From the NCBI GenBank assembly GCA_036489885.1, contig DASXEW010000001.1:930001-994000 (forward strand): a stretch of 64,000 nt of DNA, in the 5' to 3' direction. Every line of letters starts with the position of its first letter. The stretch's first letter is position 1. This DNA is from Candidatus Baltobacteraceae bacterium. GTDB taxonomy: Bacteria > Vulcanimicrobiota > Vulcanimicrobiia > Vulcanimicrobiales > Vulcanimicrobiaceae. Below the pieces are notes generated by a model. The model saw only the letters and a program-made list of their open reading frames with translations. It was not told the DNA's origin and did no database searches. The translations under genes and the position numbers were made by a program. Positions 26,664-36,627 of this stretch are shown piece after piece.

Positions 26664-27902
26664 GTGCGCTTCTTCGACGTCGTCGTCGTCGGTGCTGGCC
26701 CGGCGGGACTCCTTGCCGGTCTTCTTCTGACGCGCAGCCGCGCGCACGTCGCGATCTTCGAATCCGGTCCGTCGTTTGAACGCGCCTATCGCGGCGAAAC
26801 GCTCACGCCGGGCACGCAACAGATTTTCGAAGATATCGGGCTGCGCGAGCGCGTTTGGGATCTCGGTGGCGGCGATCCGGCCGGCATTTCGCTCATCCTG
26901 CGCGGACGCGTGTACGACATCGATCTCATCGGTGAAGGCGGTAAACGCATACGGCAAGTTCCGCAAGCCGCACTTCTCGGTCTTCTCGCCGAGGAAGCGC
27001 GCAACGCCGGTGCGCTCGTCGAGCTCAGCTCGCGCGTGCGCGGCGTCGTCATGGACAGGAACCGCGTTGCGGGCATCACGATCCTCCACGAAGGGCGCGA
27101 AGAACAAATTGGTGCGCGGATCGTCATCGCGGCCGACGGCCGGTTCTCGATCGCACGAAAAGATGCGGGTATCGCGCTGCGCAGTACAAGCGTCCCATTT
27201 GATTTGCTCTGGGCCTCGGGGCGCGGCGAAGGCCGTCGCGTACAAGTCGTCGTCGAAGGTGGCGAAGTCTTCGTCGCTTTTCCTACGACCGCGCACGGCG
27301 CGCAAATCGGGTGGCTCATACCGAAGGGATCCTATGCGGAGATGCGTGCCCGTGGAATCGACAGGCTGCGCGAGCGTTTCACGCGCGCCCTTGCCCTAGC
27401 CCCACAACAAATAGAGCCGAAGATCGAGGGCTTCAACGATCTCGCTCTGTTGCCGATCGTCTCGCAAATCGCGCGGCGCTGGACCGTGCCGGGTCTGCTT
27501 CTGATCGGAGACGCCGCTCATCCGATGTCGCCGGTTGGCGGTCAGGGCATCAACATCGCGATTGCCGATGCGGTCGTCGCGGCGCGCACGATTGCAACCA
27601 TCGTTCGTGAAGGCGATGGCGACAAGCGTCTCGACGACGCGCTGCGTAGTGTCGAGCGCGAGCGGATGCCGGCCGTCGAGCGCGTCGCACGGCAACAAAA
27701 TCTGCTCCCGCAGCTCCTGCGTTTGTTCGGGGCCGAACGCAGTCTCGGGATCCTCGCGCCATACGCGCAGCGGATTTCGAAGAACAGAACGATCCCCGCG
27801 CCGATCCGAGCCATGGTCGAACGCTTCATGCTGGGAGATCCTCCGGTTCGCGCCAATCATGGTCCTTGGATGACGACACCCGTCCCAACCAAGTTTCTAT
27901 GA
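26664..27902 (+). CDS. FAD-dependent monooxygenase (PHBH-type)
   Basis: About 412 residues. GTG at 26664 (VRFFDVVVVGAGPAGLLAG) is chosen because the Rossmann GxGxxG begins right after it; the longer frame overlaps rdgB antisense. The second FAD motif is GDAAHPMSPVGGQGINIAI, and a DG motif appears as VIAADGRFS. This set is typical of group A flavoprotein hydroxylases and also of geranylgeranyl reductase-like enzymes. Substrate unknown. The stop overlaps the start of the DUF1345 gene by 4 bp. Confidence 0.9.
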   Translation: MRFFDVVVVGAGPAGLLAGLLLTRSRAHVAIFESGPSFERAYRGETLTPGTQQIFEDIGLRERVWDLGGGDPAGISLILRGRVYDIDLIGEGGKRIRQVPQAALLGLLAEEARNAGALVELSSRVRGVVMDRNRVAGITILHEGREEQIGARIVIAADGRFSIARKDAGIALRSTSVPFDLLWASGRGEGRRVQVVVEGGEVFVAFPTTAHGAQIGWLIPKGSYAEMRARGIDRLRERFTRALALAPQQIEPKIEGFNDLALLPIVSQIARRWTVPGLLLIGDAAHPMSPVGGQGINIAIADAVVAARTIATIVREGDGDKRLDDALRSVERERMPAVERVARQQNLLPQLLRLFGAERSLGILAPYAQRISKNRTIPAPIRAMVERFMLGDPPVRANHGPWMTTPVPTKFL

Positions 27903-28567
27903 ACGAGACCATCCGCATTTGGACGCCCTGGCACGCTCGCGGCGTCGTTCTTGCGATGGCGCTCATCGCCGGCGTCTGCACGAGCACTTTTGCGCCTGGC
28001 TGGATTCATGGAGCCGTGCGCGCGGTCCTCACGTACGACATTGCTGCGCTTGCGATCCTGATCGGCTATTTCATCTTTGCCTTTCGCGACGATCAGAACC
28101 GCACTCGACTTCGCGCTGCGCAGAACGATCCGGGGCGCAACATCGTCTTATCCATTACCGTCCTAAGCGCCGCGGCCGGTCTTGCCGGCGCGATCTCGAT
28201 CCTCGGTAAGGGACCTAGCGTTCGGACGGCGGCTGAACTCGGATTCGCAATCGGCGTCGCGATCGGCGGTGCTGTTATCGGGTGGAGCCTGACGCACGCG
28301 ACGTACGCGCTACGCTACGCGCATCTGTTTTATCGCGACGACGGGACGCCGTGCGACGGACTCACCTTTCCGGAAACGCCGGAACCCGACGACTATGACT
28401 TCCTCTACTTTTCGTTCGTCATTGGGATGACGTTCCAGGTCTCGGACGTTCAAGTCAACGATCCAGGAATTCGCCGGATGGTCCTCGCGCACGGCATCGT
28501 TTCATTCGCCTACAATACGGCGATTTTGGCGCTCGGGATCAACCTGATCTCAAACCTACTGCACTAA
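27899..28567 (+). CDS. DUF1345 family membrane protein
   Basis: 222 residues with five or six hydrophobic segments (for example [20 protein letters not shown] and [20 protein letters not shown]). The core [20 protein letters not shown] and the end [14 protein letters not shown] are hallmarks of DUF1345 proteins, whose role is unknown. ATG at 27899 overlaps the monooxygenase stop (ATGA). The 3' end overlaps the convergent NIPSNAP gene by 12 bp. Confidence 0.88.
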   Translation: MNETIRIWTPWHARGVVLAMALIAGVCTSTFAPGWIHGAVRAVLTYDIAALAILIGYFIFAFRDDQNRTRLRAAQNDPGRNIVLSITVLSAAAGLAGAISILGKGPSVRTAAELGFAIGVAIGGAVIGWSLTHATYALRYAHLFYRDDGTPCDGLTFPETPEPDDYDFLYFSFVIGMTFQVSDVQVNDPGIRRMVLAHGIVSFAYNTAILALGINLISNLLH

Positions 28568-28876
28568 GTCTTTCTCCACGCGTCGCAAGAACGTTCGTTC
28601 CTCGGCCAAAATAAGCTGTTCGCTCTCGGCAAAGCGGAAATTCTTCATGCCTTCATCGTCACCGCGTAAGCGCGCACGATACGCTTCATAATCCGCTAAG
28701 TTGTCGAACGAGATCAAACCGAACGCGATATTGTTGGTGCCTTCGTGCGGCATCCAGTAACCGTCAACACGACCGCCGCATTTTGGGATGATCGTCAACC
28801 AGTTGCGCGCGTACTCTTCGAATTTGTCGCGCTTGAACGGGTCGACTTGATACCGAATGAAAACCGTGATTGCCAC
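28556..28876 (-). CDS. NIPSNAP family protein
   Basis: 106 residues, a single dimeric alpha/beta-barrel (ferredoxin-like) domain: start [39 protein letters not shown] in the middle, and a helix [22 protein letters not shown] proteins are small and poorly understood; some degrade reactive small molecules. It lies directly downstream of the ArsR regulator (1 bp gap), so the two probably form an operon. Confidence 0.88.
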   Translation of the reverse strand: MAITVFIRYQVDPFKRDKFEEYARNWLTIIPKCGGRVDGYWMPHEGTNNIAFGLISFDNLADYEAYRARLRGDDEGMKNFRFAESEQLILAEERTFLRRVEKDLVQ

Positions 28877-28877
28877 G

Positions 28878-29579
28878 CTAGTCCTCCGAGCTGGGAGAAA
28901 GATCGATATCGAACAGCTCTTTGAGCGCGCTCGCGCCGCGAGGCGTCACGGTCAGCGCACGGCTGTTGCGCTTGCGCTCGACCCATCCTCGCTCGAGCGC
29001 TGCGTCACCAAGTGCAGAACCGGCTAAGCCCGCTACGTGCGGGCGCCGCTCGCTCCAATCCAAGCAAGGACGGCAGACAACGCGCCGCCCACGCCCTTCG
29101 GCCAGCTTGATTTCCAGCCGGCGGAACAATGTCGCACCGTCGTCCGTCAACGTGCCCGCAGCGTCAGAGAACACAATCGCACCGCGTGCCACAAGCACGT
29201 CCGTCAGTTGAACGCCGAGGCGGCCCGCGAGATGATCGTAGCAAAAGCGCGCTGCGGCCAAGTCGCGCGCTACACGGCGCTCCGATGGATGGCGCGGCGC
29301 GCGCGCGGGCGCAAGTGCCATCAATGACTCGAGCGCGTTCGCGATGTATGGCGACGCGATGCGATAATAGCGGCTGCGCCCTTGCGCAAGCACGGTGAGG
29401 AGATGCCCGCTCACGAGTCTCTGCAAATGTGAACTCGCCGTTGAGGCGCTGACGTGCGCGAAATACGCGAGCTCGCGTCCCGTCCAAGCGCGGCCGTCCA
29501 TTAAGGCCTCGAGCAAAGTGGCGCGTGACGGATCGCCGACCAAGCGTCCGATCTCGTCCAACCGCGGTATGTTTTCCAC
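28878..29579 (-). CDS. ArsR-family transcriptional regulator with C-terminal extension
   Basis: 233 residues. The first 100 form a winged helix: [19 protein letters not shown], then the recognition-helix region [19 protein letters not shown] and the wing [11 protein letters not shown]. The C-terminal half includes [16 protein letters not shown], a stretch found in a known ArsR subgroup, and a late [14 protein letters not shown]. No complete CXC metal site is seen, so the inducer is unknown. It probably controls itself and the NIPSNAP gene. Confidence 0.9.
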   Translation of the reverse strand: MENIPRLDEIGRLVGDPSRATLLEALMDGRAWTGRELAYFAHVSASTASSHLQRLVSGHLLTVLAQGRSRYYRIASPYIANALESLMALAPARAPRHPSERRVARDLAAARFCYDHLAGRLGVQLTDVLVARGAIVFSDAAGTLTDDGATLFRRLEIKLAEGRGRRVVCRPCLDWSERRPHVAGLAGSALGDAALERGWVERKRNSRALTVTPRGASALKELFDIDLSPSSED

Positions 29580-29647
29580 ATCCGACGGCTTCGCAAGACC
29601 ACCATCACTTCCCGGGACGCTTCGATCCCGGTCGAACGGTCACGGCC

Positions 29648-30511
29648 CTAGGTGCGCGCTGCTATGCGGTCTTCCGCCAAGACCGGCTCGATCGCGCCTG
29701 CGATCTCTCCGATGGCGTCAACGACCGTTACCCCGGCGTCGCGAAGCATCCTACGCTTCTTGGAAGCTGAGACCGGTGCGGTCGCGTCTCCGCAAATGAG
29801 CGCGACGACCGGCTTGCGCAGCAATCCCGTTCCGGCGCGGCGCGCGATCTCTTCTTCATCTCCGGTTCCGCCCTGTCCGAATATTACGATCGCTTGCGTA
29901 TCCGGATCGATCTCAAAGGCTTCAAGCATCGGGACGAACATTGTCCCAATGGGCGCTTCGTCGCTGAGCGCGATCACAGTGCTTTGACCGATCTCGCACA
30001 TCGTGAGCGTCCGCGCGATCTCGCACGCGATTCCGCCACTGCGTGAAACGATACCAACCGGTCCCGCGCGGAAAATCAGCTCGGGCTGTTGTCCGCCGAT
30101 CGGACCGATCTTGGCTTTGCCGGGCGAGATAATTCCGGACGTTCCCGGTCCGAAGACGCGAATTCCGCGTGCGCGCGCGCGTTCGAGCACAAAAGCTGTA
30201 TCGTGATACGGCATGTCCGACGCGAGAATTGCGATCTGGCGGATGTCATGGCCGATGGCTTCAAGGGCGGCATCGCGCGCGAGGTTTCCGGGTGAAAAGA
30301 TCACTCCGAACGTCGCGGGCTGCTCGCGAAGAGCTCCGCGCACGCTTTCGTAGACATTGATGCCGTCGAACTGCTCTCCGCCGTGCCCGCTTGCGACAGC
30401 GGCGACGACGTTAGCGCCGTAAGCGCGCATATAGGCGACGTAGGTTCGCGCTTCGCGCGACGTCGCACCCTGTACCAGTACACGCGTTTGCGCGTCGAGA
30501 ATGATGCTCAT
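29648..30511 (-). CDS. Succinyl-CoA ligase alpha-like protein lacking the phosphohistidine
   Basis: 287 residues with the SucD layout: CoA-binding Rossmann domain (RVLVQGATSREARTYV, FGPGTSGIISPGKAKIG) and ligase domain (GPVGIVSRSGGIACEIA). The segment that carries the catalytic His in SucD (TAPxGKRMGHAGAI) is missing: the sequence goes from CGDATAPVS directly to ASKKRRMLRDAGVTVVD, about 17 residues short. The Glu of EIGG that contacts the phosphohistidine is also changed (FGQGGTGDEE). It is therefore unlikely to work as a normal succinyl-CoA synthetase. It overlaps the beta-like gene by 4 bp. Confidence 0.85.
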   Translation of the reverse strand: MSIILDAQTRVLVQGATSREARTYVAYMRAYGANVVAAVASGHGGEQFDGINVYESVRGALREQPATFGVIFSPGNLARDAALEAIGHDIRQIAILASDMPYHDTAFVLERARARGIRVFGPGTSGIISPGKAKIGPIGGQQPELIFRAGPVGIVSRSGGIACEIARTLTMCEIGQSTVIALSDEAPIGTMFVPMLEAFEIDPDTQAIVIFGQGGTGDEEEIARRAGTGLLRKPVVALICGDATAPVSASKKRRMLRDAGVTVVDAIGEIAGAIEPVLAEDRIAART

Positions 30512-31710
30512 GCTGCCTCCGAACGCGCGACGAGTCGCTCGATAGCGACCTCAAACGGCGTTTGCGCGTCGTAGAATTCGATCTCGGGTAAGCTACCCGC
30601 AATCGCCCGCGCTTCTGCAATCCGTGCGCCGTCGAAGCGCAGCATCACGGGTGTTCTGCGCGGATCGATTCCGGCGTCGACGAGCCCCTGGAGAAACGCG
30701 CCGACCTGAACGTCAACGGGCGCGAAGTCGTCGATCTCACCGCACGCCGCGATCCCGCGCAGACCGGGACGCGCAGCGACCGCAGCCGTAGCCTCGCGCA
30801 CTTTGTTCAACAATTGATCGCGGCCAACGTCCAGAACCGCGGCCGGCCTCTTGTTCTTTCGGTGCAGCACGTCGAGCGCATAGTTACGGGCACCGGCGCC
30901 GCTCACGATGAGGGCGACGTCACCATCGTGTTCGACGAACCAAAGCGGCGGCCCACCGTGCCGGCGGTCGATCGCAATCATCTCACGCTCGAGCGGGGTG
31001 CGTACGCGTCCGGCGTTCGTGGCTTCGGGGTCGATCAAATCGTGAAGCTTCGGATGGCGGTTGAGCGCGACCTCATCGACGACCAGCACCGCAGTCGGCA
31101 CGATGATCGAGCGCTCCGCCGTGACCATCAAGGGATTGATCTCGAGCAGCGTCGCGTCGTAGCTGACAAAGACGTCGTACATCGCGCGCAGGACGGGGAC
31201 GAACGCGTTCGATTCCGTCGCGCCGAATCCAAGATCTTCGGCAATCTCACGCGCTAGGTATTCGGGCATCCCGACTGCGCGTTCGAGCTTGCGCCGAATG
31301 AGCGCGCCGGGATCGCGTTCGCGCACTTCGGACAAATCGATTCCGCCCAGCGGCGATGCGACCAGCGACGGCATCCCGTCGGACTCGTCGGCTTCAAATG
31401 CAACGAAAACTTCCCACTCGGCTTCGATCAAGCGCACGACCATCAAGCGGTCCACGCGGAACCGCAGGACGTCTTTGCCCAGAAGGTCCGCTGCGATCGT
31501 CTGCGCCTCGCTTACCGAGCGGGCAACGCGGACCGCGCCGGCCCGGCCGCGGCCGCCGGTTGGGATCAGCGCTTTGATGACGGCCGTTCCCCCGAAACGG
31601 GTCGTGGCCGCAGCCGCCTCTTCCGGACTGAGGACCACGGCGAAGTCTGGGACCGTCACGCCGTGTTCGGAAAGTATGCGCAGGGCGTCGTGCTCGAGGA
31701 GTCTGGCCAT
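30508..31710 (-). CDS. Succinyl-CoA ligase beta-like protein (divergent ATP-grasp)
   Basis: 400 residues. An ATP-grasp N-terminal part is clear (VIKALIPTGGRGRAGAVRVA; metal-site region LLEINPLMVT) and the ligase C-terminal part follows. However, conserved SucC motifs are altered: DGNIGC is DGDVAL, LDVGGGA is LDVGRDQ, and NIFGGI is replaced by AACGEID. These changes match the loss of the phosphohistidine in the partner alpha-like subunit. It starts 4 bp past lepA's stop side and is likely transcribed with the alpha-like gene. Substrate unknown. Confidence 0.85.
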   Translation of the reverse strand: MARLLEHDALRILSEHGVTVPDFAVVLSPEEAAAATTRFGGTAVIKALIPTGGRGRAGAVRVARSVSEAQTIAADLLGKDVLRFRVDRLMVVRLIEAEWEVFVAFEADESDGMPSLVASPLGGIDLSEVRERDPGALIRRKLERAVGMPEYLAREIAEDLGFGATESNAFVPVLRAMYDVFVSYDATLLEINPLMVTAERSIIVPTAVLVVDEVALNRHPKLHDLIDPEATNAGRVRTPLEREMIAIDRRHGGPPLWFVEHDGDVALIVSGAGARNYALDVLHRKNKRPAAVLDVGRDQLLNKVREATAAVAARPGLRGIAACGEIDDFAPVDVQVGAFLQGLVDAGIDPRRTPVMLRFDGARIAEARAIAGSLPEIEFYDAQTPFEVAIERLVARSEAA

Positions 31711-31714
31711 AACC

Positions 31715-33541
31715 CTAGGTTTCGTCCAGACGCAGTACCGCCATGAATGCTTCTTGCGGTAAATCGACCCGGCCGATGCGTTTCATCCGTTCCTTACCAG
31801 CTTTTTGCTTTTCTAGGAGCTTGCGCTTGCGAGTTATGTCGCCCCCATAGCACTTCGCGAGGACGTTCTTGCGCATGGCACTGACCGTCTCGCGGGCGAC
31901 GATCTTTCCGCCGATCGCGGCCTGAATCGGAACGTCGAACATTTGACGGGGGATGAGCTCCTTGAGACGCTCGGTAAGCGCCCGGCCGCGCGCGGCGGCT
32001 TTTTCGCGCGCCACGATCATTGAAAGCGCGTCGACAGGTTCGGCGTTGAGCAAGATCTCGAGCTTGACGAGCTCGCCTTCCTTGTAGCCGGTCACCTCAT
32101 AATCGAGTGACGCATATCCCTTCGAGCGGCTCTTGAGCTGATCGAAATAATCGACGATCACTTCGGAGAGCGGCATCTCGTAGGTGATGATCACGCGTCC
32201 GTCATGCAGATACTCCATGTTGCCCATCGCACCGCGGCGATTTTGCGAGAGCTCCATAATCGTGCCCACATACTCGGGAGGCGTGATGATGGTGGCTTTG
32301 ACGTACGGCTCCTCGACTTTATCAATGAAGTTCGGAGCCGGCAAGCGCGACGGATTATCGATGATCTCGACATTGCCGTCCGTCAGCGTCACACGATACA
32401 CAACCGATGGTGACGTCGCGATTAGGTCGAGATTGTAGTTGCGTTCGAGCCGCTCTTGCACGATCTCCATGTGCAAGAGTCCGAGAAAGCCACAACGGAA
32501 GCCGAAGCCGAGCGCAACGGAGCTTTCCGGCTCGAAAACGAGCGCGGCGTCGTTGAGCTTCAGCTTTTCGAGCGCGTCACGCAGATCGGAGACCTCGACG
32601 CCTTCATTTGGATAGAGCCCGCAGTACACCATCGGAACCGCCGGCTTGTACGCCCGCACAGGTTCCGGAGCCGGGTTGTCGGCCTCGGTGATCGTGTCGC
32701 CGACGTCGATGTCACCGAGCGTCTTGATGTTGGCGATCACGTAGCCGACGCTGCCGATCCCGAGCTCGTCGATCTTGCGCATCTCGGGTGCGAACACGCC
32801 GACCTCAACGCATTCGAAGACGTATTTATGCGCCATCGACATGAAGCGGGTGCCCGCGCGCAACGAGCCGTCGAAGACGCGTCCGTACGCGACTACCCCG
32901 CGGTACGAATCGAAGCGCGCATCGAACACGAGCGCGCGCAGATAGTCGCTGGTACCGGTGGGCGGCGGAATGCGCTTTACGATCGCTTCCAATATCTCTG
33001 AGATGCCGATGCCTTCTTTGGCGCTGCACAGAATTGCATCGGAGCGATCGATCACGAGCAAATCCTCGATCTCGCCCATGATGCGGTCCGGATCGGCGGA
33101 GGGCAAGTCGATCTTGTTGATTACCGGGATGATCGTGAGGTTCTGCTCGAGCGCCAAGTGATAGTTGGCGAGCGTTTGTGCCTCGATCCCCTGGGCCGCA
33201 TCGATGACGAGCAGCGCGCCTTCGCAGGCGCCGAGCGAGCGCGAAACTTCGGATGAGAAATCGACATGGCCCGGCGTGTCGATGAAGTTTAGTGCGTACG
33301 CATTCCCGTCGGAGGCATCGTAATTGAGGGTGACCGGGTGCGCCTTGATCGTGATCCCGCGTTCACGCTCAAGATCCATCGCATCGAGCAGCTGCTCGGA
33401 CATGTCGCGTTTCTCGACGGCGTGCGTGAATTCGAGAAGACGATCCGAAAGGGTCGTCTTCCCGTGGTCGATATGCGCGATGATGCAAAAGTTGCGGACC
33501 CGCTCCGCAACAGGCCCGCTATTTAGCCGCCGAACATGCAC
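31715..33541 (-). CDS. lepA: Elongation factor 4 (LepA)
   Basis: 608 residues, the normal length. The GTPase motifs are [14 protein letters not shown] (G1), RERGITIKA (G2), [10 protein letters not shown] (G3) and INKIDLPSA (G4). The LepA-specific C-terminal domain ends with [20 protein letters not shown]. It back-translocates or rescues stalled ribosomes under stress. The start lies 19 bp inside the yggT 3' end. Confidence 0.98.
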   Translation of the reverse strand: MHVRRLNSGPVAERVRNFCIIAHIDHGKTTLSDRLLEFTHAVEKRDMSEQLLDAMDLERERGITIKAHPVTLNYDASDGNAYALNFIDTPGHVDFSSEVSRSLGACEGALLVIDAAQGIEAQTLANYHLALEQNLTIIPVINKIDLPSADPDRIMGEIEDLLVIDRSDAILCSAKEGIGISEILEAIVKRIPPPTGTSDYLRALVFDARFDSYRGVVAYGRVFDGSLRAGTRFMSMAHKYVFECVEVGVFAPEMRKIDELGIGSVGYVIANIKTLGDIDVGDTITEADNPAPEPVRAYKPAVPMVYCGLYPNEGVEVSDLRDALEKLKLNDAALVFEPESSVALGFGFRCGFLGLLHMEIVQERLERNYNLDLIATSPSVVYRVTLTDGNVEIIDNPSRLPAPNFIDKVEEPYVKATIITPPEYVGTIMELSQNRRGAMGNMEYLHDGRVIITYEMPLSEVIVDYFDQLKSRSKGYASLDYEVTGYKEGELVKLEILLNAEPVDALSMIVAREKAAARGRALTERLKELIPRQMFDVPIQAAIGGKIVARETVSAMRKNVLAKCYGGDITRKRKLLEKQKAGKERMKRIGRVDLPQEAFMAVLRLDET

Positions 33542-33798
33542 GCGCTAAACAAGTTTTGACGGACGATCGTCCCGTTGACGACCTGAATGACGAGCAGCAC
33601 GATAAGGAACGCGAGATCGAAGCCGCCCGCCGGAGGAATCAAACGCCGCACGGGAACCAGCACCGGTTCCACGAGCATGGCCAGATAATCGGACCAGCGC
33701 CCGCGGATCGACGGAATCCAGGAGACCACAGCATAGGCGATCAGGATCAGCGAGTATACCTGGAGTATGTCGCTGACGATTCTCCAAACTTCACACAT
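33523..33798 (-). CDS. YggT family membrane protein
   Basis: 91 residues with two membrane spans ([20 protein letters not shown] and [19 protein letters not shown]) joined by the family linker [18 protein letters not shown]. YggT proteins take part in cell-division or envelope functions in several phyla. The 3' end overlaps lepA by 19 bp, and the DUF4446 gene ends 11 bp upstream. Confidence 0.93.
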   Translation of the reverse strand: MCEVWRIVSDILQVYSLILIAYAVVSWIPSIRGRWSDYLAMLVEPVLVPVRRLIPPAGGFDLAFLIVLLVIQVVNGTIVRQNLFSACMFGG

Positions 33799-33809
33799 AT
33801 CGTCTCTCG

Positions 33810-34235
33810 TTACACCGTTCGTCTTCCAAAAGTGTCGTTTGTCGCGGCACGCGCCGCATCGATAGCGGCCCGTTCTTCACGGGAGGCGTCCACGACCGAA
33901 GCGTACCCCTTCACGGCCTTGCCATACGTGCGCGTCTCTTCGCGCGAATAAATACTCGTCAGAACGACGCCATCGCCTTCGCCGTTGAGCAGCGCAAGCG
34001 CAAACGACAAATCGGAACCGACGTCGTCGAACGCATTGTAGCGGACGAATCCAACGCGTGCGACCTCGCTGCGCGCGATTCGTTCCAGCTCCGTCAGACG
34101 CTCTTCACCGCGGCGTTCGGCCGCGGTGACGTCTTCGACGGCCTTCTCCAAGCGGGAAATACGGTCGGTCGCACGGCTCGCGCCGCCGCCGATGAGCTCG
34201 TCATGGGCGTCGACGACATGGCGCAATGCACGCAT
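33810..34235 (-). CDS. DUF4446 family protein
   Basis: 141 residues from the first ATG. The family core is clear: ARVGFVRYNAFDDVGSDLSF, ALALLNGEGDGVVLTSIYSR and YGKAVKGYAS. A coiled-coil region precedes it (ISRLEKAVEDVTAAERRGEE). Family members normally begin with a membrane helix, and the frame indeed continues upstream for 30 codons with one (LYVGAWSAFAGALVAIAVYH), but it has no ATG, GTG or TTG. An ACG at 34325 sits nine bases after AGGAG and could be the true start. The gene lies directly behind the SRP RNA. Confidence 0.85.
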   Translation of the reverse strand: MRALRHVVDAHDELIGGGASRATDRISRLEKAVEDVTAAERRGEERLTELERIARSEVARVGFVRYNAFDDVGSDLSFALALLNGEGDGVVLTSIYSREETRTYGKAVKGYASVVDASREERAAIDAARAATNDTFGRRTV

Positions 34236-34354
34236 GCCGCGGCCTACGACGGCAAAATGATAGACGGCAATCGCGACCAGCGCACCCGCGAATGCGCTCC
34301 ACGCGCCAACGTATAAAGGTTGCGTAGAACCGAGCTCCTAATTCCTTCGTTGCC

Positions 34355-34467
34355 AGGACGAGGGCCAGGTAATCCGCGGCACACGACTTGTCCCGCTTAC
34401 CGTTGCTGCCTTCCGGCCCTGGCGGGGTTCACAGGTTTCCGTTGCGCGAAGCCCGACCCTCGTCGAG
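34355..34467 (-). ncRNA. ffs: Signal recognition particle RNA (small bacterial type)
   Basis: The minus strand contains the SRP core GGGCCGGAAGGCAGCAACGG, the conserved domain IV tetraloop/asymmetric loop. GACGAGGG near the 5' end pairs with CCCTCGTC near the 3' end to close the long hairpin. The ends are set from this pairing and are accurate to a few bases. A TATGAT hexamer just upstream (about 34480) may be the -10 box. It binds Ffh for membrane targeting. Confidence 0.92.
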
Positions 34468-34503
34468 GCTCCGAACATCCTATCATAGCCCAGGGAGGTC
34501 CGC

Positions 34504-36558
34504 TTGCTAGCTCGTTCAGTAGCATCATTACTACTCGCCATTGCCATCGGTGCTGTTGCTTCCGCGGCGCCTGCGGACAACGTGCGACTGCACGTGAAGT
34601 GGAATCTAAGCGCGGACGAAGTCAAAGGGAACTGTCTGCGTCAAATCGACGCCGCGAACAAGCGCGTCAACAAATTGATGGCGTCGCACGTTAAACCGAC
34701 CGCGGACAACATTTTGGTTCCGCTCGAGAACATCACGGCAGACCTGGGCGATCGCACGGTTGCGGAGACCTTCCTTTTCAGCGTCTCGCCGGATTCCGCC
34801 GTCCGGGACGCCTCGCAAGCCTGCTCGGACTCGATCAATGCGTGGATTACGGAATTCAACTCGCGTCCTGAAGTCTATCGTGCCCTTGCCGCGATCAACG
34901 CCGGTCACACGGCGACGAGCCCGTATCAGACGAAGCTTCTCGAATACTATCTCGTCACATTCCGCCGTTCGGGCGCCGGGCTTGGACCAGCCGCACGGCA
35001 GAAGTTCGTCGCGCTATCGCAACAGCTTGGAAAACTCCAGAATAAGTTCGCTGCGAATCTGGCCAACGACAAGACGACAGTAACGATCACGCAAGATCAA
35101 GCCGCAGGCCTCGATACCGACTTCATGGCGCAGTTTACGAAGAACGCCGACGGTACGTATTCGGTTCCGGTCAACGAGTCGACCGTGACGCCGTTCTTGC
35201 GCACCGCGACCGATCCGGCCGCGCGCAAGATGTTCTATATCGCATACGAGCAGCGCGGCGGCAAAGCCAACGTTGAGCTTCTCCAGCAGGCGATCGCAAT
35301 TCGCTATCAGCTGGCGCATCTGCTCGGCTACAAAGATTGGGCGACGTACCAGCTCTCGAACAAAATGGCCCAGAGCCCAGAGCGCGTCATCCATTTTCTG
35401 ACGGACCTCGACAAGCGTTTGCTCGCGGGCGCCAATGCCGAGCTCGCAACGCTTGCCAAGCTGAAGTCCAAGGACACGGGCGCTGCGAACGCCTCGATCG
35501 ACCCCTGGGATTTCACGTTCTACGACTCCCAACTGCGAAAAACGAAATATTCCGTCGATGCCGACGAGATCAAAGCGTACTTCCCGGTCCAGCACACGAT
35601 TGATACCGTTCTTGCAATCTATTCGAAGCTGCTCGGCGTCACGTACACGAAAGGCGCCGACGATGCGTGGCTCCGCACGCCCTCAGTCTTGCATTATCGC
35701 GTAAGCGATACGAAGACCGGGCGATTCATCGGTGACTCGTATTTCGATCTCTATCCCCGGCCCGGCAAATACGATCACTTCGCGAATTTTCCACTGCTCC
35801 CGAACCGCGTGCTGCCGGATGGACGGACGCAGGCGCCGCTCTCGGTGATCGTCGGGAACTGGCCCGTCGCGGCTCCCGGAAAGCCCGCGCTCCTTTCGCA
35901 CGACGACGTTGAGACGTTCTTCCACGAGTTCGGCCACAACATGGCCGCAATGCTCGCGACGGCGCCCTACGAAACGCTCTCCGGCGGATTCCGCCAAGAC
36001 TTCGTCGAGGCACCCTCCCAAATGCTCGAAAATTGGGTCTGGCAGCCCTCGATCCTCAAGCAGCTTTCGAGCCGCTACGACACCGGCGCACCGATGCCGG
36101 ATGCCTTGATCAAGAAGCTGATTGCATCACGCTACGTCGATCAAAATTATGCCTACACGCGGCAAGCGTTTTACGCTCTCGTCGACATGAAGTACCACAC
36201 GCTCGGCGAGCACGTTGACACGACGAAAGTTTGGGCGGACTTGCTTCCAAAGACGACGCCCTCCGCGTTTGTCCCCGGAACGTATCCGGAAGCCGGCTTC
36301 GGTCACCTCATGGGCGGCTACGACGCCGGATACTACGGGTATCTCTGGTCGAAGGTGTACGCGCAGGATATGTTCACGCGCTTCCAGCGTCAAGGACTCG
36401 AGAGCCCGATTGCCGGCGCGGCGTATCGTGCCGACATCTTGGCGCCCGCGCAAACCTACGAACCGGACCAAGAGGTAACAAAATTCCTCGGCCGCCCAAT
36501 GAGTCCGGATGCTTTTTACGCCTCTCTCGGTCTCAAACCGGCAGCCACACAGCACTAG
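34504..36558 (+). CDS. M3 family zinc metallopeptidase, secreted
   Basis: 684 residues. A TTG start at 34504 is well supported by GGAGG five bases upstream and by the signal peptide that follows (ARSVASLLLAIAIGAVASAA). The catalytic motif FFHEFGHNMAAML provides the HExxH-type site (HEFGH) and the third ligand Glu lies in EAPSQMLENW; GGYDAGYYGYLWSKVYAQDMF near the C-terminus is typical of thimet/oligopeptidase A-like enzymes. It probably cleaves short peptides in the periplasm or outside. It is divergent from the SRP RNA. Confidence 0.94.
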   Translation: MLARSVASLLLAIAIGAVASAAPADNVRLHVKWNLSADEVKGNCLRQIDAANKRVNKLMASHVKPTADNILVPLENITADLGDRTVAETFLFSVSPDSAVRDASQACSDSINAWITEFNSRPEVYRALAAINAGHTATSPYQTKLLEYYLVTFRRSGAGLGPAARQKFVALSQQLGKLQNKFAANLANDKTTVTITQDQAAGLDTDFMAQFTKNADGTYSVPVNESTVTPFLRTATDPAARKMFYIAYEQRGGKANVELLQQAIAIRYQLAHLLGYKDWATYQLSNKMAQSPERVIHFLTDLDKRLLAGANAELATLAKLKSKDTGAANASIDPWDFTFYDSQLRKTKYSVDADEIKAYFPVQHTIDTVLAIYSKLLGVTYTKGADDAWLRTPSVLHYRVSDTKTGRFIGDSYFDLYPRPGKYDHFANFPLLPNRVLPDGRTQAPLSVIVGNWPVAAPGKPALLSHDDVETFFHEFGHNMAAMLATAPYETLSGGFRQDFVEAPSQMLENWVWQPSILKQLSSRYDTGAPMPDALIKKLIASRYVDQNYAYTRQAFYALVDMKYHTLGEHVDTTKVWADLLPKTTPSAFVPGTYPEAGFGHLMGGYDAGYYGYLWSKVYAQDMFTRFQRQGLESPIAGAAYRADILAPAQTYEPDQEVTKFLGRPMSPDAFYASLGLKPAATQH

Positions 36559-36627
36559 CCCGGGCCCAAGCTGCATACAACCTGCGCCGCGAGCGGTGCG
36601 TTGTAGGCATTGGGGAAAGAGGGCTTC

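Noticed and set aside
29648-31710. Ordinary sucC-sucD of the TCA cycle
   Set aside because: The phosphohistidine segment and its partner motifs are missing.
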